A stretch of DNA of 64,000 bases from positions 47,674-111,673 of the forward strand of contig CAMDWJ010000011.1 in NCBI GenBank assembly GCA_945877815.1. Direction: 5' to 3'. Positions 36,773 through 47,697 of this stretch are shown here, one piece after another. The DNA is from Caenispirillum bisanense. Its GTDB lineage: Bacteria; Pseudomonadota; Alphaproteobacteria; Rhodospirillales; UBA2165. Position numbers and translations under genes: made by a program. The notes under the pieces were generated by a model. That model did no database searches. It saw nothing but the letters and a program-made list of their open reading frames with translations, and had not been told where the DNA came from. Positions within the stretch are counted from its first letter, which is position 1; each line of letters starts with the position of its first letter.

Positions 36773-38590
36773 TTAGGTTTCAGGTAGCCCGTCTTGAAGC
36801 TTCTTGTTGATCTTCGGGATCTCTTCTTTTTCGGGGTCGAGGGAAAGTGCGCGTTTCCATTGGAAGCGCGCCTCGTCCTTGCGGTTGACCTTCCAATAGA
36901 CATCGCCGAGATGATCGTTGATGGTCGGATCCTCGGGGCGCAGCGAGACCGCGCGTTCCAGGTTCTTCACCGCGCCGTCGATATCGCCGAGACGGAACAG
37001 AACCCAGCCGAGCGAGTCGATGATATAGCCGTCACGCGGCCGCTTCTTGACCGCGAGTTCGATCATGGCGCGCGCCTTGTCGAGGTTTTTGCCCATCTCG
37101 ACCCAGGAATAGCCGAGATAATTGAGCACGTAGGGCTGCTCCGGGTCGAATTCCAGCGCCTTCAGGAAATCGGCCTCGGCGGTATCCCATTTCTTGATGC
37201 GTTCGTGCGCGATGCCGCTCGCATACAGCATCGACCAATGTTCCTTGGTCAGAACCGGAACGCGCGCTTTGGCGTCGGTATAGGCTTTGGCCGCTTCCTC
37301 GAAACGCTTGTGCCGGCGCAGGATGTCGCCCATGCGCACCAGTGCGTCATAGCGCTTGGGCTCGTCGCGCGACATCTGCATCAATTCCTTGATCGCATCG
37401 TCCGGACGTTCGAGTGAATCGTATTGATCGGCGATGCGTAGGCGCGCCGCCCAGGCATAATTGGGGTCGGGTATGACGCTGCGATAGATCGCGATCGCGT
37501 CCTCATAGCGCTTGTCGCCTTCGAGGGTTTCGGCGATCAGCAGCTTGGCGATCGACAGGTCGGGACGGATGTAGATGGCGAGACGCGCGAAGATGATTGC
37601 CTGGAATCCGCTTTGCTGCTGCACCGATCCCGCGAGGCTGAATAGGGCCTCGGCGATACCGTCGGCGGCCGATCCGATCTCCGGCTTTGGCGTGGTCTTG
37701 GACTCCACGCGCTTCATCGGCGTGGTCAGCATGGTCGAGGCGGGATGATCGGCGAGATAGCTCTCGTAAAGCTTGCGCGCTTCCTCGGCGCGTCCCGTTC
37801 GCTCGTAGAAATTACCGAGCAGCTGCGTGAGACGCAGGTTGGAGCGCTGGCGGCCTTCGTTCGATTGCACGTAACCTTTTTCGGCCGCCTCGGCGCGGCC
37901 CGCGAGTTCGTTGATGGCCGCGGCATGGGCGCCGAACAAAATGGCAAATCCGTCGGTGCTGCCAGTCTCGACGCTCAGGCTTTTCAGCGCCTCGTCGTAT
38001 TTTTTCTGTCCGGCTTGCGTCCATGCCTTGAGAAGCGGCGCCACGATGGTGCTGAGTCCGGTTTTCGGAAACGACGCGAAGATTTTCTCGGCGTCCGCAT
38101 ATTTGCCCGCCTTGACGTCGGCGAGCGCCAGGACGACGGAGGCGAGGCTGCCGTCGTCTTCGTCGGCGTCGCCGACGGAGCCCGTTAGGCTTCGCGCTAG
38201 GGTAAGGGCTTCGTCGATCCGGCCTTCGCTGGCCAGAAGTGCGAGCAGGCGGCGCTGTACGTCCTGGTTCTTGGGATCGTCCTTCAAGACCTTTCGGTAA
38301 TAATCGATCGAGGCCTTGCTGTTGCCGCGCATCTGCGCGAACCGGCCGGCGAGATAGCTGCCGAGTGTGGTGTCCTGGGCCGGGCGCCCGGCCTGATCCC
38401 CGGATTTCGGGACGGCCTTTTGGCCCCCGGAATTTTGCGCATCGGCGATGTTCGGGGCCCAAATCGCGAGCGCCGCCGCCAATATAAGTGCCAACCTTAG
38501 GGCCACCGATGTCTCCACTGAACGGGTCTGAACGGGTCGCGGGATGAGCAGTCTAGCTGTCGCGCAGGCTTTGCTCAAATCCGCAGCCAT
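36773..38590 (-). CDS. Exported TPR-repeat protein
   Basis: 605 residues with a hydrophobic segment (RLALILAAALAIWAPNIADAQ) after about 30 residues, probably a signal peptide; a shorter start may be used. The rest is tetratricopeptide repeats, with clear copies near residues 95-130 (ASIDYYRKVLKDDPKNQDVQ), 420-470 and 490-590 (YVLNYLGYSWVEMGKNLDKA; INDHLGDVYWKVNRKDEARF). This pattern resembles large alphaproteobacterial TPR proteins upstream of ispE; the function is protein-protein scaffolding, partner unknown. Confidence 0.88.
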   Translation of the reverse strand: MAADLSKACATARLLIPRPVQTRSVETSVALRLALILAAALAIWAPNIADAQNSGGQKAVPKSGDQAGRPAQDTTLGSYLAGRFAQMRGNSKASIDYYRKVLKDDPKNQDVQRRLLALLASEGRIDEALTLARSLTGSVGDADEDDGSLASVVLALADVKAGKYADAEKIFASFPKTGLSTIVAPLLKAWTQAGQKKYDEALKSLSVETGSTDGFAILFGAHAAAINELAGRAEAAEKGYVQSNEGRQRSNLRLTQLLGNFYERTGRAEEARKLYESYLADHPASTMLTTPMKRVESKTTPKPEIGSAADGIAEALFSLAGSVQQQSGFQAIIFARLAIYIRPDLSIAKLLIAETLEGDKRYEDAIAIYRSVIPDPNYAWAARLRIADQYDSLERPDDAIKELMQMSRDEPKRYDALVRMGDILRRHKRFEEAAKAYTDAKARVPVLTKEHWSMLYASGIAHERIKKWDTAEADFLKALEFDPEQPYVLNYLGYSWVEMGKNLDKARAMIELAVKKRPRDGYIIDSLGWVLFRLGDIDGAVKNLERAVSLRPEDPTINDHLGDVYWKVNRKDEARFQWKRALSLDPEKEEIPKINKKLQDGLPET

Positions 38591-38617
38591 TATAACGAGT
38601 GCGCGGCGTCCAAGCTG

Positions 38618-40276
38618 TTACATATTCGGGTAGTTGGGGCCGCCGCCGCCTTCGGGGACCACCCAATCGATATTCTGGGTGGGATCTTTGATGTCGCAGG
38701 TTTTGCAGTGCACGCAGTTTTGGGCGTTGATCTGCAGCCGCTTGCCGCCTCCCTCCTCATTTGGGGCGGTTTCCACGAATTCATAGACCCCGGCCGGACA
38801 AAACCGCGCCTCGGGCCCGTCATAAAGCGCGAGGTTCACCGCCATCGGCACGGCCGCATCCTTCAGTTTCAAGTGCGCGGGCTGGTTTTCCTCGTGATTG
38901 GTGTTCGAAATGAATACCGACGAGAGCCGGTCGAAGGTCAGTTTCCCGTCGGGCTTCGGATAGGCGATGGGCGTGCAATCTTGCGCGGGTTTGAGCGCGG
39001 TGTGATCGGCCCGGTTGCGCAGGGTCCAGGGTGCGCGCCCGCGCAGCAGAACGGTATCGATCGCCGAATAGAGGAAGCCGCCCAGCAATCCCCAATGGAA
39101 CGACGGGCGGATATTGCGCACGGCGTGGAGTTCCGCCCACAGCCAGGTATTCTTCAGCCGTGCTGGGTATTCGGTCACCTCGGCGGGCGGATTGCTTTGC
39201 GCAAGCGCATCGAACACCGCTTCGGCCGCCGTCATGCCCGACTTCATGGCGGTGTGCGAGCCCTTGATCTTGGGTACGTTGAGGAAACCCGCCGTGTCGC
39301 CGATCAAGGCGCCGCCCGGGAAGATCAGTTTGGGGATCGATTGGAACCCGCCCTCGACGATGGCGCGCGCACCGTACGCGATGCGACGGCCGCCCTCGAA
39401 GATGCCGCGCACCGCCGGATGGGTCTTGAAGCGTTGCATCTCCTCGAAGGGGTTGAGATAGGGATTCTCGTAATCGAGGCCGGTGACGAACCCGACCGCG
39501 ACCTGATTGTCCTCCAGGTGATAGAGGAACGAGCCGCCATAGGTTTTGGCATCCATCGGCCAGCCGGCGGTATGGACGACCTTGCCCGGTTTGTGATGCT
39601 CGGGCTTCACTTCCCACAGTTCTTTCACGCCGAGCCCGTAGGTCTGCGGATCGCTTCCTGCCGCCAGATCGAAGCGGGCGATCAGGGTCTTGGTTAATGA
39701 GCCCCGGCAGCCCTCGGCGAACAGGGTATATGTTGCGCGCAGCTCGACGCCGGGCTGAAAGCCGTCGGTGGGTTCCCCGTCCTTGCCGACGCCCATATTG
39801 CCGGTGGCCACGCCGAGCACCCGGCCGCCATTCTCGTCATTCGTGTCGTCGTACAGCACCTCGGCGGCGGCAAATCCGGGATAGATCTCCACCCCCAGCT
39901 CCTCGGCATGGACCGCGAGCCAGCGGCACAGATTGGCGAGGCTGATGATGTAGTTGCCGTGATTGTTCATCTGCGGCGGGGTCGGCAGGCGAACCGCGCG
40001 CGTTTCGGTAAGGTACAGAAAGGTATCGTCGGTGGCCGGGGTCTTCAGCGGTGCCCCCTTGTCCTTCCAATCCGGGATCAGCTCGTCAAGAGCGCGGGGC
40101 TCGAACACCGCGCCCGACATTATATGTGCGCCGACCTCTGAGCCCTTTTCGATGACGCATACGCCGAGTTCGCGCCCGGCCTCGGCCGCCAATTGTTTCA
40201 GCCGGATCGCGGCGGCCAGGCCCGCCGGCCCGGCGCCCACGATCACCACATCGTAGTTCATCGTGTCTCTGTCCAT
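38618..40276 (-). CDS. Electron transfer flavoprotein-ubiquinone oxidoreductase
   Basis: Membrane-associated FAD/[4Fe-4S] enzyme passing electrons from ETF to ubiquinone. 552 residues. The N-terminal FAD motif is [17 protein letters not shown], followed by the typical [19 protein letters not shown]. The C-terminal iron-sulfur Cys residues are in CPAGVYEF and [11 protein letters not shown] kept the ATG at 40276 because alphaproteobacterial relatives begin with a similar MERE-M-YD leader; 40261 is the alternative. Its partner ETF alpha and beta genes are 18 kb away at 58.6-60.3 kb. It is divergent from the glycosylase gene, with 48 bases between starts. Confidence 0.95.
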   Translation of the reverse strand: MDRDTMNYDVVIVGAGPAGLAAAIRLKQLAAEAGRELGVCVIEKGSEVGAHIMSGAVFEPRALDELIPDWKDKGAPLKTPATDDTFLYLTETRAVRLPTPPQMNNHGNYIISLANLCRWLAVHAEELGVEIYPGFAAAEVLYDDTNDENGGRVLGVATGNMGVGKDGEPTDGFQPGVELRATYTLFAEGCRGSLTKTLIARFDLAAGSDPQTYGLGVKELWEVKPEHHKPGKVVHTAGWPMDAKTYGGSFLYHLEDNQVAVGFVTGLDYENPYLNPFEEMQRFKTHPAVRGIFEGGRRIAYGARAIVEGGFQSIPKLIFPGGALIGDTAGFLNVPKIKGSHTAMKSGMTAAEAVFDALAQSNPPAEVTEYPARLKNTWLWAELHAVRNIRPSFHWGLLGGFLYSAIDTVLLRGRAPWTLRNRADHTALKPAQDCTPIAYPKPDGKLTFDRLSSVFISNTNHEENQPAHLKLKDAAVPMAVNLALYDGPEARFCPAGVYEFVETAPNEEGGGKRLQINAQNCVHCKTCDIKDPTQNIDWVVPEGGGGPNYPNM

Positions 40277-40324
40277 GACCCGCGATATAACAGGCGGCGC
40301 GGCGATCTGCTAGGATGCGAAACG

Positions 40325-41170
40325 ATGGACCGTGACAGTTTACGAGACGCTCTGATCTGGCAGGCCGAAGCCGGGATCGACGAGACGATCGGCGAGCAGC
40401 CGGTCGACCGCTTCGCCGCCTCGAAGGCGGCCCAGATTCAGACGGCTTTGGCGCCGCCCGCGCCGCCGTTGGTCGTCTCCGACCGCGGGCCAGAGCGTGG
40501 GCCTGGGCGGGTCGCGGTCGAACCGGTCCCTGGCATGGCGGCTTCTGAGCACGCAGTGCAGACTGCGAGCCATCTGGCCGGTGGCGCGAATAGCTTGGAA
40601 GAATTGCGCGCCGCCGTCGAAGCTTTCGAGGAATGCGCGCTGAAGAAGACCGCGACCACAACGGTCTTCGCCGACGGCAATCCGAAAGCCCGTATCATGT
40701 TCGTGGGCGAGGCGCCCGGTGCGGACGAGGATCGACAAGGGCTACCCTTCGTCGGCGTGTCCGGCCAGTTGCTTGACCGCATGCTCGCCGCCATCGGCCT
40801 TGAGCGCCAAGGACCGGTGGAGAACAGTTTCTACATCACTAACATCGTGTTCTGGCGTCCGCCCGGCAACCGCAACCCGACCACCAACGAGATCGCCGCC
40901 TGTCTGCCCTTCCTGGAACGCCATATCGAGCTGGTGCAGCCAGATATACTGGTCGCGCTCGGCGGCTTGTCGGCCAAGACCCTGTTTGGACGCAACGAGG
41001 GAATCGCGCGGTTGCGTGGCCAATGGCATCCCTATGCAAGCCTGCGCCTGGCGTCGCCGATCGATACCATGGCACTGTTCCCTCCCGATTATCTGCTGAA
41101 CTCGCCGGCGCATAAGCGCCAGGCCTGGATCGATCTGCTGGCGATCCGCGATCGACTGAACCGGGATTAA
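40325..41170 (+). CDS. Uracil-DNA glycosylase superfamily protein (family 4-like)
   Basis: 281 residues from the ATG at 40325. The N-terminal 110 residues are a Pro/Ala-rich linker; the glycosylase domain follows with [17 protein letters not shown] (motif A), [13 protein letters not shown] and [20 protein letters not shown]. The alphaproteobacterial group with CALKxTAT (here [17 protein letters not shown]) keeps one of the iron-sulfur Cys residues of classical family 4; the rest of the cluster is not obvious here. It removes uracil from DNA in base-excision repair. Confidence 0.88.
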   Translation: MDRDSLRDALIWQAEAGIDETIGEQPVDRFAASKAAQIQTALAPPAPPLVVSDRGPERGPGRVAVEPVPGMAASEHAVQTASHLAGGANSLEELRAAVEAFEECALKKTATTTVFADGNPKARIMFVGEAPGADEDRQGLPFVGVSGQLLDRMLAAIGLERQGPVENSFYITNIVFWRPPGNRNPTTNEIAACLPFLERHIELVQPDILVALGGLSAKTLFGRNEGIARLRGQWHPYASLRLASPIDTMALFPPDYLLNSPAHKRQAWIDLLAIRDRLNRD

Positions 41171-41187
41171 GGAACGCGTCCTAGTCG

Positions 41188-41267
41188 TTTCATTATATTA
41201 TTATATTCTAATATATATAAGGCATTTTAATTGCCTCACGGAGCCCTTTTGAGTAGGGTCGACCCTA
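41188..41267. promoter_or_regulatory. AT-rich tract plus perfect 14-base palindrome
   Basis: Bases 41190-41222 are almost pure A/T in an otherwise GC-rich genome, and TAGGGTCGACCCTA at 41254-41267 is a perfect palindrome. Both lie in the 251-base gap before the lytic transglycosylase gene. A promoter with upstream element and an operator is the simplest reading; no regulator is identified. Confidence 0.4.
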
Positions 41268-41421
41268 GCAGTAGGGGATAACGAGGCATCCGAACGCATC
41301 CATTGGCGCGTGAGATGCACATAAGGTCCGGATCGACAACGTCACCGGACGAAGGCCAAAGGGGTTACTGATCATACCGCAGATACATACCAAGCGGCGT
41401 GGGTTCGCACCCTATCATTTC

Positions 41422-43599
41422 ATGGCGATGCTGCTCGCATCCGTCGCGCTGCCTCTGTGTGGCATCCCCGCATGGTCGCAATCGGCGCCGCCCGCCAAAG
41501 CTAAGTCCGAGGCCGCACAACAGGAACAGGCCGCGCAGGAGGCTATCGCCACGGCCAAGGGCAAAGGCAAGGCCGCCGCCCAGGCTTCGGCCAAGGCGCA
41601 AGCCGAGATACAAGCCAAAGCCAAAGCCGAGGCTGAGGCGAAAGCCAAGGCGGACGCCCAGGCCCGGAATCAGGCCAAGAATCAGTCTAAAGCCGGCAAG
41701 CCGGACAAGGCCAAGCCGCAAGCTATCGCCCAGGCGTCGGGCAAGGCCGATACCAAGACGAAGTCGTCATCGACATCGCCCGCTACATTCGAAACCTCCG
41801 CCGGCCGCCCGGCAACCGAGCGCGTCGGCATTGACGTCGCTTCGCTCAATCCCTTCTCCAAGTCGACGGAATGGACCGAGGCCTTCGGCGGCATCCTCAA
41901 AGAATCGGATGCAGCGCGCTACCGCGTCATTTTCCAGTTGCAGGAAAACGCCGACTTCAAGGGTGCCGACGACATCGTCGCCAAGCTGAGCGACCGCGCC
42001 CTCATGGGCCACGTCCTCGCGCAACGCTTCCTGCATCCGCAATACCGGGTCACCTATCCCGAACTGCATGCTTGGCTGGCCGACTATTACGACCATCCCG
42101 ACGCGCGGCGGCTCTACGATCTTGCCATCAAGCGCAAACCGAAGAATGGCAAGAATCCGCAAATGCCGTCGGTCGCCGATATTCCGGAGGTGCATTCGAC
42201 CGGGATCAATGTTCAGGCCTACGATCGCCAGGCGTTTGAGTCTAAGACCTACGTCGCGCAAAAGAAGCTCAGCCCTGCGGAGAAAAAAGAATACGACAAG
42301 CTGATGGAAAAGCTCGATTGGGCGCTCCGCAAGGGCACCCAGGCGGAGTTCCGCAAGCTGTTGAGCGAAGACAAGGCGCGTCAACTGCTCCATCCGGTCG
42401 AATATGACCGCCAGTCGGGCCGTCTCGCGCAGGGCTATTACGCCACTGGCCAGGACGATCAGACGATTTTCTGGGGCGAGCAGGCGACCAAGCGGTCCGG
42501 CCAGTTTCTGCCCGAGATCCATTGGACGACCGGACTTGCCTATTGGCGTTCGGGCAAGCTCGAGGAGGCCGCACGCCATTTTGAGGCGGTGACGAAATCC
42601 GAATATGCGTCGCGCTGGCTGTTGTCGGCCGGCGCCTTTTGGGCCGGGCGTTCGCATATCCGCATGCGCCATCACAAGGATTACACCCGGATGATGACGC
42701 TGGCCGGCGAATCGCCGCGCACCTTCTACGGGTTGCTGGCACGCCGCCTGCTCAACAAGGACGCCAATTTCAATTGGGCGCCGCCGCCGCTCGATACCGC
42801 TGCGCTAAAGGAACTTGCCGAGGCGCCCGGCGGCAAGCGCGCCGTCATGTTGTTGCAGATTGGTTCCGAAATGCGCGCCGAGCGCGAGTTGCGGGCACTC
42901 ACCGGCAAAACCTCCAAGGGTTTGGCCGAAGCGATGCTGGCGCTGGCCGAACGCTCGCAGATGCCGTCGCTCGCCATGCGGCTCGGCAATATGTTGTTCA
43001 AGAACGGCTCGCCGATTACCGATGCGACCGCTTATCCCGCACCCCAATTGATCCCGGCGGCCGGCGAATTGGTCGACCGCGAATTGATCCTTGCCCTGGT
43101 GCGCCAGGAATCGGGCTTCAATCCCAATGCGCGCAGTCCGGCGGGTGCGCGCGGCCTCATGCAGATCATGCCGGCCACTGCGGGCTTCATCGCGCGCGAG
43201 GGCAATATGAGCGCCGGGCAGCAGAACCGCCTCTACGAGCCGGAAGTGAACCTGCAGCTCGGCCAGCGCTATATCGACATCCTGATGCGCGACAATGCCG
43301 TTGGCGGCGATCTGTTCCGCATGGTCACGGCGTGGAACGCCGGGCCTGGCAATCTCGCCAAATGGATGAAGTCGGTGAAGCACAACGACGATCCGCTGTT
43401 ATTCATCGAAAGCATCCCGTCGCCGGAAACCCGCAATTTCGCCGAACGCGTGATGACCAACTATTGGGTCTACCGCCAACGTTTCGACCAACCCGTCAAT
43501 TCTCTCGACTCGGTTGCCGCCGGCAAATGGCCGGTCTACGTTGCCGACAAGTCGGACACGGTCGAGGTTGCCGAGGATGGACGAAACTTCAAAAGATAG
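41422..43599 (+). CDS. Soluble lytic murein transglycosylase (Slt70-like)
   Basis: Periplasmic enzyme cleaving peptidoglycan with 1,6-anhydro product formation; 725 residues from the ATG shown. A hydrophobic export segment ([19 protein letters not shown]) is followed by an Ala/Lys/Glu repeat region (about 25-105; [16 protein letters not shown]) like the TolA helix, helical superhelix repeats, and a C-terminal SLT domain with catalytic Glu563 (VRQESGFNP), [13 protein letters not shown] and [12 protein letters not shown]. The signal as started lacks a positive n-region; in-frame codons just upstream encode HTKRRGF, and GGGG lies at 41361, so a non-ATG start near 41368-41374 is possible. It overlaps moaB by 23 bases. 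Confidence 0.9.
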   Translation: MAMLLASVALPLCGIPAWSQSAPPAKAKSEAAQQEQAAQEAIATAKGKGKAAAQASAKAQAEIQAKAKAEAEAKAKADAQARNQAKNQSKAGKPDKAKPQAIAQASGKADTKTKSSSTSPATFETSAGRPATERVGIDVASLNPFSKSTEWTEAFGGILKESDAARYRVIFQLQENADFKGADDIVAKLSDRALMGHVLAQRFLHPQYRVTYPELHAWLADYYDHPDARRLYDLAIKRKPKNGKNPQMPSVADIPEVHSTGINVQAYDRQAFESKTYVAQKKLSPAEKKEYDKLMEKLDWALRKGTQAEFRKLLSEDKARQLLHPVEYDRQSGRLAQGYYATGQDDQTIFWGEQATKRSGQFLPEIHWTTGLAYWRSGKLEEAARHFEAVTKSEYASRWLLSAGAFWAGRSHIRMRHHKDYTRMMTLAGESPRTFYGLLARRLLNKDANFNWAPPPLDTAALKELAEAPGGKRAVMLLQIGSEMRAERELRALTGKTSKGLAEAMLALAERSQMPSLAMRLGNMLFKNGSPITDATAYPAPQLIPAAGELVDRELILALVRQESGFNPNARSPAGARGLMQIMPATAGFIAREGNMSAGQQNRLYEPEVNLQLGQRYIDILMRDNAVGGDLFRMVTAWNAGPGNLAKWMKSVKHNDDPLLFIESIPSPETRNFAERVMTNYWVYRQRFDQPVNSLDSVAAGKWPVYVADKSDTVEVAEDGRNFKR

Positions 43600-44143
43600 C
43601 GCCGTTAAATCCGCTGCCACAAAACCGGCAGAGAGGGAATTCCTCTCCGTCAATATTGCGGTTCTCACGGTTTCCGATACGCGCACCACGGCCGACGACA
43701 AGTCGGGCGATACCCTTGCCCACCGCATCGAGGGTGCGGGGCACATCGTCGCCGCGCGCGCCATCGTCAAGGACGACCGAGACGCCATTGTGGCGCAGCT
43801 CCGCACTTGGATTGCCGATAAAAACATCGACGTGGTTCTGGCGACCGGCGGCACCGGCGTGACTGGGCGCGACGTCACCCCCGAGGCCTTCTACCGGGTC
43901 TATGAGAAAGAGATCCCGGGCTTCGGCGAGCTGTTCCGTATGTTGAGCTACGAGAAGATCGGCACTTCGACGATCCAGTCGCGCGCCACCGCCGGCGTCG
44001 CCGGAGGAACCTACCTGTTCGCTCTGCCCGGCAGCCCCAGTGCGTGTCGCGACGCGTGGGACGATATCCTCGTCCACCAGCTCGATTACCGTTTCAAGCC
44101 GTGCAACTTCGTCGAATTGATGCCGCGCTTGATGGAGAAATGA
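43577..44143 (+). CDS. moaB: Molybdenum cofactor biosynthesis protein MoaB
   Basis: MoaB/MogA-fold enzyme of molybdopterin adenylylation. 188 residues from the ATG at 43577, which follows GAGG; the frame is open from 43514 but that lies wholly inside the transglycosylase. Motifs: [36 protein letters not shown] (the TGGTG pterin site) and [19 protein letters not shown]. The 23-base overlap with the upstream gene suggests translational coupling. Confidence 0.94.
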   Translation: MDETSKDSAVKSAATKPAEREFLSVNIAVLTVSDTRTTADDKSGDTLAHRIEGAGHIVAARAIVKDDRDAIVAQLRTWIADKNIDVVLATGGTGVTGRDVTPEAFYRVYEKEIPGFGELFRMLSYEKIGTSTIQSRATAGVAGGTYLFALPGSPSACRDAWDDILVHQLDYRFKPCNFVELMPRLMEK

Positions 44144-44178
44144 CGGCGCGGCCCGTCATGGCGGTGGAATTTTTCTAA

Positions 44179-44457
44179 GTGCTTCTCTTCCCCATCATCA
44201 TCAAAATCGCGGTTGCGATCGGCGTCTTCTGGCTGATCTCGCCGAAGGGCAAGCTCACGAGTGCCGTGCGTTGGGGGCGCCGCGTCGGCGCAAGTTTTCT
44301 CGTCGCCCTCATCGTCGCCTATCCCTTCGTCAGCTATTCCGTCAACGAATGGAAAGTCTTGGCACTTATGGTCGTGTTCGCCTGGGGGGCGGGCTTCGCG
44401 GCAGGATGGCTTGCCGGGCTGGTCGTGCTGCGCCTGCGCGCAAGGCGGACGGATTAG
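44179..44457 (+). CDS. Small inner-membrane protein, unknown function
   Basis: 92 residues from a GTG start. Three hydrophobic segments: LFPIIIKIAVAIGVFWLI, VGASFLVALIVAYPFVSY and VLALMVVFAWGAGFAAGWLAG, with Arg/Lys between and at the end (RLRARRTD). No family is recognised. It follows moaB by 35 bases and its stop overlaps the end of the convergent globin gene by 4 bases. Confidence 0.65.
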   Translation: MLLFPIIIKIAVAIGVFWLISPKGKLTSAVRWGRRVGASFLVALIVAYPFVSYSVNEWKVLALMVVFAWGAGFAAGWLAGLVVLRLRARRTD

Positions 44458-44903
44458 TCCGACGACGGCAGCCGTTCGCCGGGAGCGAGATGGATTCCGC
44501 GCCGCGCGGCGATGCCGAGTTCCAGGCTTTGCGCGATGCGCCCCGCGCGTTCGATGAAATGCTCGGCCGCCGCCGGCGGGCACAGATGGCGCGCGGTCTC
44601 GGCCCACAATTCCAGCCAGCGGTCGAAATGTTTGGCATCGACAGCCAAGCCCACATGCAGCTCCATCGGCTGGCCGTGATACACACCAGTCATCAGCGCC
44701 ACCGACGACCAGAAGGCGCGGATGCGCTCGATATGCGGCTCCCATTCGTCGTCGGCGATGCGCGACGAGAAGACCGGGCCCAACAACGCATCGTCGCGCG
44801 CGCGTTCGTAGAAGACGCGCACCAGCCGGTCGATCATCGCATCGTCGATTCCGGTGCGCTGGGCGATTTCGGCGGTCAATTCGGCGCGAGTCTTGGGCGA
44901 CAT
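44454..44903 (-). CDS. Truncated haemoglobin, group III
   Basis: 149-residue 2-on-2 globin. The pattern VFYERARDDALLGPVF, IRAFWSSVALMTGVYHGQP, LHVGL (proximal His83) and HFDRWLELWAET is typical of group III (trHbP). The ATG at 44903 lies 2 bases after the MATE stop codon and follows GGAGAAG; the open frame further upstream overlaps the MATE gene and is ignored. A role in oxygen/NO handling or detoxification is assumed for the group but not proven. Confidence 0.92.
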   Translation of the reverse strand: MSPKTRAELTAEIAQRTGIDDAMIDRLVRVFYERARDDALLGPVFSSRIADDEWEPHIERIRAFWSSVALMTGVYHGQPMELHVGLAVDAKHFDRWLELWAETARHLCPPAAAEHFIERAGRIAQSLELGIAARRGIHLAPGERLPSSD

Positions 44904-44905
44904 GG

Positions 44906-46309
44906 CTAAATCTTCTCCGGGTTCCACTCGCGGCTGCGCAAGGACCCCAATATGATCGAGCCGAACAGTACCAGACCGAGGCCGACGCAAGCGAATAGCC
45001 ATTCGAGCGAAGCGCCGAAGACGAGCGCCACGAGCGCGCCGCCGCCCGCCGCCACGCACAGGCGCACGAAACCCGCCGTGAAGGGCCAGACCATCGAGCC
45101 CGTGCCTTGCGAGGCGAAATACAAGGTCATGCCCATGCCGAAGAAGGCGTAGCAGGTGCCGGCGATGCGCAAATACCGTCGCCCGATTTCGGTTGCGGCC
45201 GGATCGGTGGTGAACAATCCGATCCACAGATCGGGTGCGAGCGATACCGTGATCCCGAGTGCAGCCGTGACGGCGAAGACGATCAAGCCGCCGACGAGTG
45301 CTACATGGCGCGCGCGGGCATATTGCTTGGCCCCGAAGCTCGCCCCCACCATGGCGGTGAGCGCGCCGCCGACCCCGAAGGCGATGGGGATGAGGATCAG
45401 TTCGAGACGCGAGCCGAGTCCGTATCCGGCAAGCGCCTCGGTCCCGTAGCGCCCGACAAGCCCGGTCACAACGATGATGGTCACGATGGTCAGCGTCGCG
45501 TTGCCCGAGGCGACGAGACCGACCTTGAGGATGTCGTTGAAGATCGCGCGCGACAGAACGGTTCCGCGCCAGCGCAGGTGCAATCCGGCGACGCCCGAGG
45601 TGAGATAGGCAAACAGGATCGCACCGGCGGCCGCAGAGGCCGCGAGGAACGCCACGGCTGGCCCGCGTATGCCCAAGGGCGGCACGCCGAACCAGCCGAG
45701 TGTCAGCGTGCCCGACAGGATCGCGCCGGCTACCGTCGTGCCAATGAGCGTCGCGGCCGGCACCATCATGTTGCCGGTGCCGCGCAAGACCGAACTGAAT
45801 GTGTTGGTGATGAACAGGATGATGGCGCCGCCGAACACGATCTCGGCATAGGCGACCGCGCCCTCGAGGGCCGCCCCGACGCCACCCAGCACAGCGAAGA
45901 TGGGCCGCGCGAACAATCCGAACAGCAAGGTGAAAGTCGCGGCCATCGCGACGGCGATGACCAGCGAATGGGCGATCACGCTTTCGGCGCGTACGCGATC
46001 GCCGGCCCCGAGTGCCCGCGCGACCGCCGACGAGATGCCGCCGCCCATCGCACCCGACGAGATCATCTGCATCAACGTCTGGATCGGGAAGACGAGGGCG
46101 AGTGCGGCCAAGGGGGCCACGCCCAACCGGCCGACATAGAAGGCATCCATCACGATGGCGGTGGTGCTGATGAAGGCGAAGACGATATTGGGCAGCGAGA
46201 GGCGCGCGAGGGTGGGCAGGATCGGCCCTTCGATCAGGCGGCGCGTTCGCGCGGTGCCGCGTGCCGCCGCCTCCGCGCGTTTGCCGGTCTCAACTGATCC
46301 GTCGGCCAC
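44906..46309 (-). CDS. MATE-family multidrug/toxin efflux transporter
   Basis: Inner-membrane antiporter, 467 residues from a GTG start at 46309 (GAGG at spacing 7). About twelve membrane segments; conserved MATE text includes LARLSLPNIVFAFISTTAIV, DAFYVGRLGVAPLAALAL and GLGSRLELILIPIAFGVGGA. It is followed 2 bases later by the globin gene, so the pair is an operon. A stretch of about 128 bases at its 5' end is duplicated at 50161-50288. Confidence 0.93.
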   Translation of the reverse strand: MADGSVETGKRAEAAARGTARTRRLIEGPILPTLARLSLPNIVFAFISTTAIVMDAFYVGRLGVAPLAALALVFPIQTLMQMISSGAMGGGISSAVARALGAGDRVRAESVIAHSLVIAVAMAATFTLLFGLFARPIFAVLGGVGAALEGAVAYAEIVFGGAIILFITNTFSSVLRGTGNMMVPAATLIGTTVAGAILSGTLTLGWFGVPPLGIRGPAVAFLAASAAAGAILFAYLTSGVAGLHLRWRGTVLSRAIFNDILKVGLVASGNATLTIVTIIVVTGLVGRYGTEALAGYGLGSRLELILIPIAFGVGGALTAMVGASFGAKQYARARHVALVGGLIVFAVTAALGITVSLAPDLWIGLFTTDPAATEIGRRYLRIAGTCYAFFGMGMTLYFASQGTGSMVWPFTAGFVRLCVAAGGGALVALVFGASLEWLFACVGLGLVLFGSIILGSLRSREWNPEKI

Positions 46310-46491
46310 GGTGAGTCCTCGTTCGTGCGGGAGAATGATAGGCGTCGGCGCGGTGTGAGGCGAGGGCCTCGGCCAACGGTCATACACCGCGCGCCCAATG
46401 GCGGGCCTATCGAATGTCCGGTTGGCAAGGAACGGACTCGGGGAAATCGGCCGCTTTTACCGAACCGGTCACCCGAATCCCGTTGTTTCGC

Positions 46492-47697
46492 TCATTCGCC
46501 GGGGACGGCCATCTGGTCGTTTTCCGAAAGCAGCCCTTTATATTTCGATTCGAAGGGCTTCAGCGTTTCCTTCTCGCGGTGCAGGTCGATCCAGGGCTCG
46601 TTCTCGCCTCGATCGCGAATGATACCGATCGGATCCTCGTTCCGCGCCACCGCGTCGAGCGCTTCGTTGAGCATGCGGCGATATAGCGTAATGCCGGTAT
46701 CGCTGGCGGCAAGATGCTCGCGCGCGCGGTTGCTGATGGGGCCTTGTGCGATCCAGACCAGCATGTCCTGGAGCGGAACCTTGTCCGCGACGATCTTGCC
46801 GTTTTCGTCGAACACTTTCTCGTGCACGACTTTCATCGGTTTCGGCGCGGCACCTTCCGCGCGCCGTTGAGTGCGATAGCGGATGTGCAGCGTGTTGGTA
46901 TCGTCGATCGGCGTGCGGATTTGCAGCGTGGGGGCATCTTGCGAGCCCTGCGCCAGGATATTGGGAAACAACAACGGATGCCCAACGGTCCAGTCGTCCA
47001 CATCCTCGTTTTCGCCTTCGAGCAGGCGGCGCTTCATCAGGCCGTATTTGAAGCGGTCGAAGGCGATCTTGATATGACGCGAGATCTTCATCGCTGGCGG
47101 TTTGCCCTGCTTCTTGAGCGTGTAATTGCCGAGCGCCGCGTGCGTGTATTCGAAATGCATCGGGTCGGCGGAGTTGTCCATGCATTGCAGCCAATTGCAC
47201 GGCAGCACGTGGATCTCGACGCCGCGATCGAACCCGTCGCGGACCAGGAGATCCCAGCGTGGAAGCAGCGGTGCGGGCTGCGGTCCGAGATAGGCGAAAA
47301 TCAACCCGCCAAGCTCTTCGACCGGATAGCCTTCGATATTCATCCGTTCCCGGTTGCTTTTATTTTCCCGGATGCGGTCGTCGAACGGCATTTCCAGGCA
47401 ACGTCCCTTGGTGTCGAACAGCCAGCCGTGATAGGGGCAGCGCAAACCCTTTGCATCGGGGATGCCGAATTCCAGATCGACGCCGCGATGCGGGCAACGT
47501 TCGCCGATCAGTCCGAGCTCGCCGATATCCGATCGGAATAGCGTGAGATTCTCGCCCATCAAGCGGACACGGCGCACGGGATCTTTATCGAGATCGACCG
47601 TCGTCGCGATCGGATGCCAATAACGCCTCAGCAATTCCCCCATCGGCGTTCCCGGGCCGACGCGGGTCAGGCGTTCGTTCTCGCTCTCTGTCATCAT
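46492..47697 (-). CDS. Rieske non-heme iron oxygenase, large subunit
   Basis: 401 residues. Rieske ligands C68-x-H70 and C87-x2-H90; mononuclear iron motif D178-x2-H181-x4-H186 in ADPMHFEYTH. The N-terminus ERLTRVGPGTPMGELLRRYW parallels the oxygenase at 2535. It belongs to the phthalate dioxygenase/demethylase-like group. It is divergent from the family-5 binding protein at 47992, sharing a 294-base AT-richer intergenic region, so the two may be co-regulated. No reductase partner is adjacent. Substrate unknown. Confidence 0.92.
   Translation of the reverse strand: MMTESENERLTRVGPGTPMGELLRRYWHPIATTVDLDKDPVRRVRLMGENLTLFRSDIGELGLIGERCPHRGVDLEFGIPDAKGLRCPYHGWLFDTKGRCLEMPFDDRIRENKSNRERMNIEGYPVEELGGLIFAYLGPQPAPLLPRWDLLVRDGFDRGVEIHVLPCNWLQCMDNSADPMHFEYTHAALGNYTLKKQGKPPAMKISRHIKIAFDRFKYGLMKRRLLEGENEDVDDWTVGHPLLFPNILAQGSQDAPTLQIRTPIDDTNTLHIRYRTQRRAEGAAPKPMKVVHEKVFDENGKIVADKVPLQDMLVWIAQGPISNRAREHLAASDTGITLYRRMLNEALDAVARNEDPIGIIRDRGENEPWIDLHREKETLKPFESKYKGLLSENDQMAVPGE

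Noticed and set aside
46310..46491. Gene in the gap between the MATE and Rieske genes
   Set aside because: Short frames there show no ribosome site or domain; the gap most likely holds only untranslated sequence.
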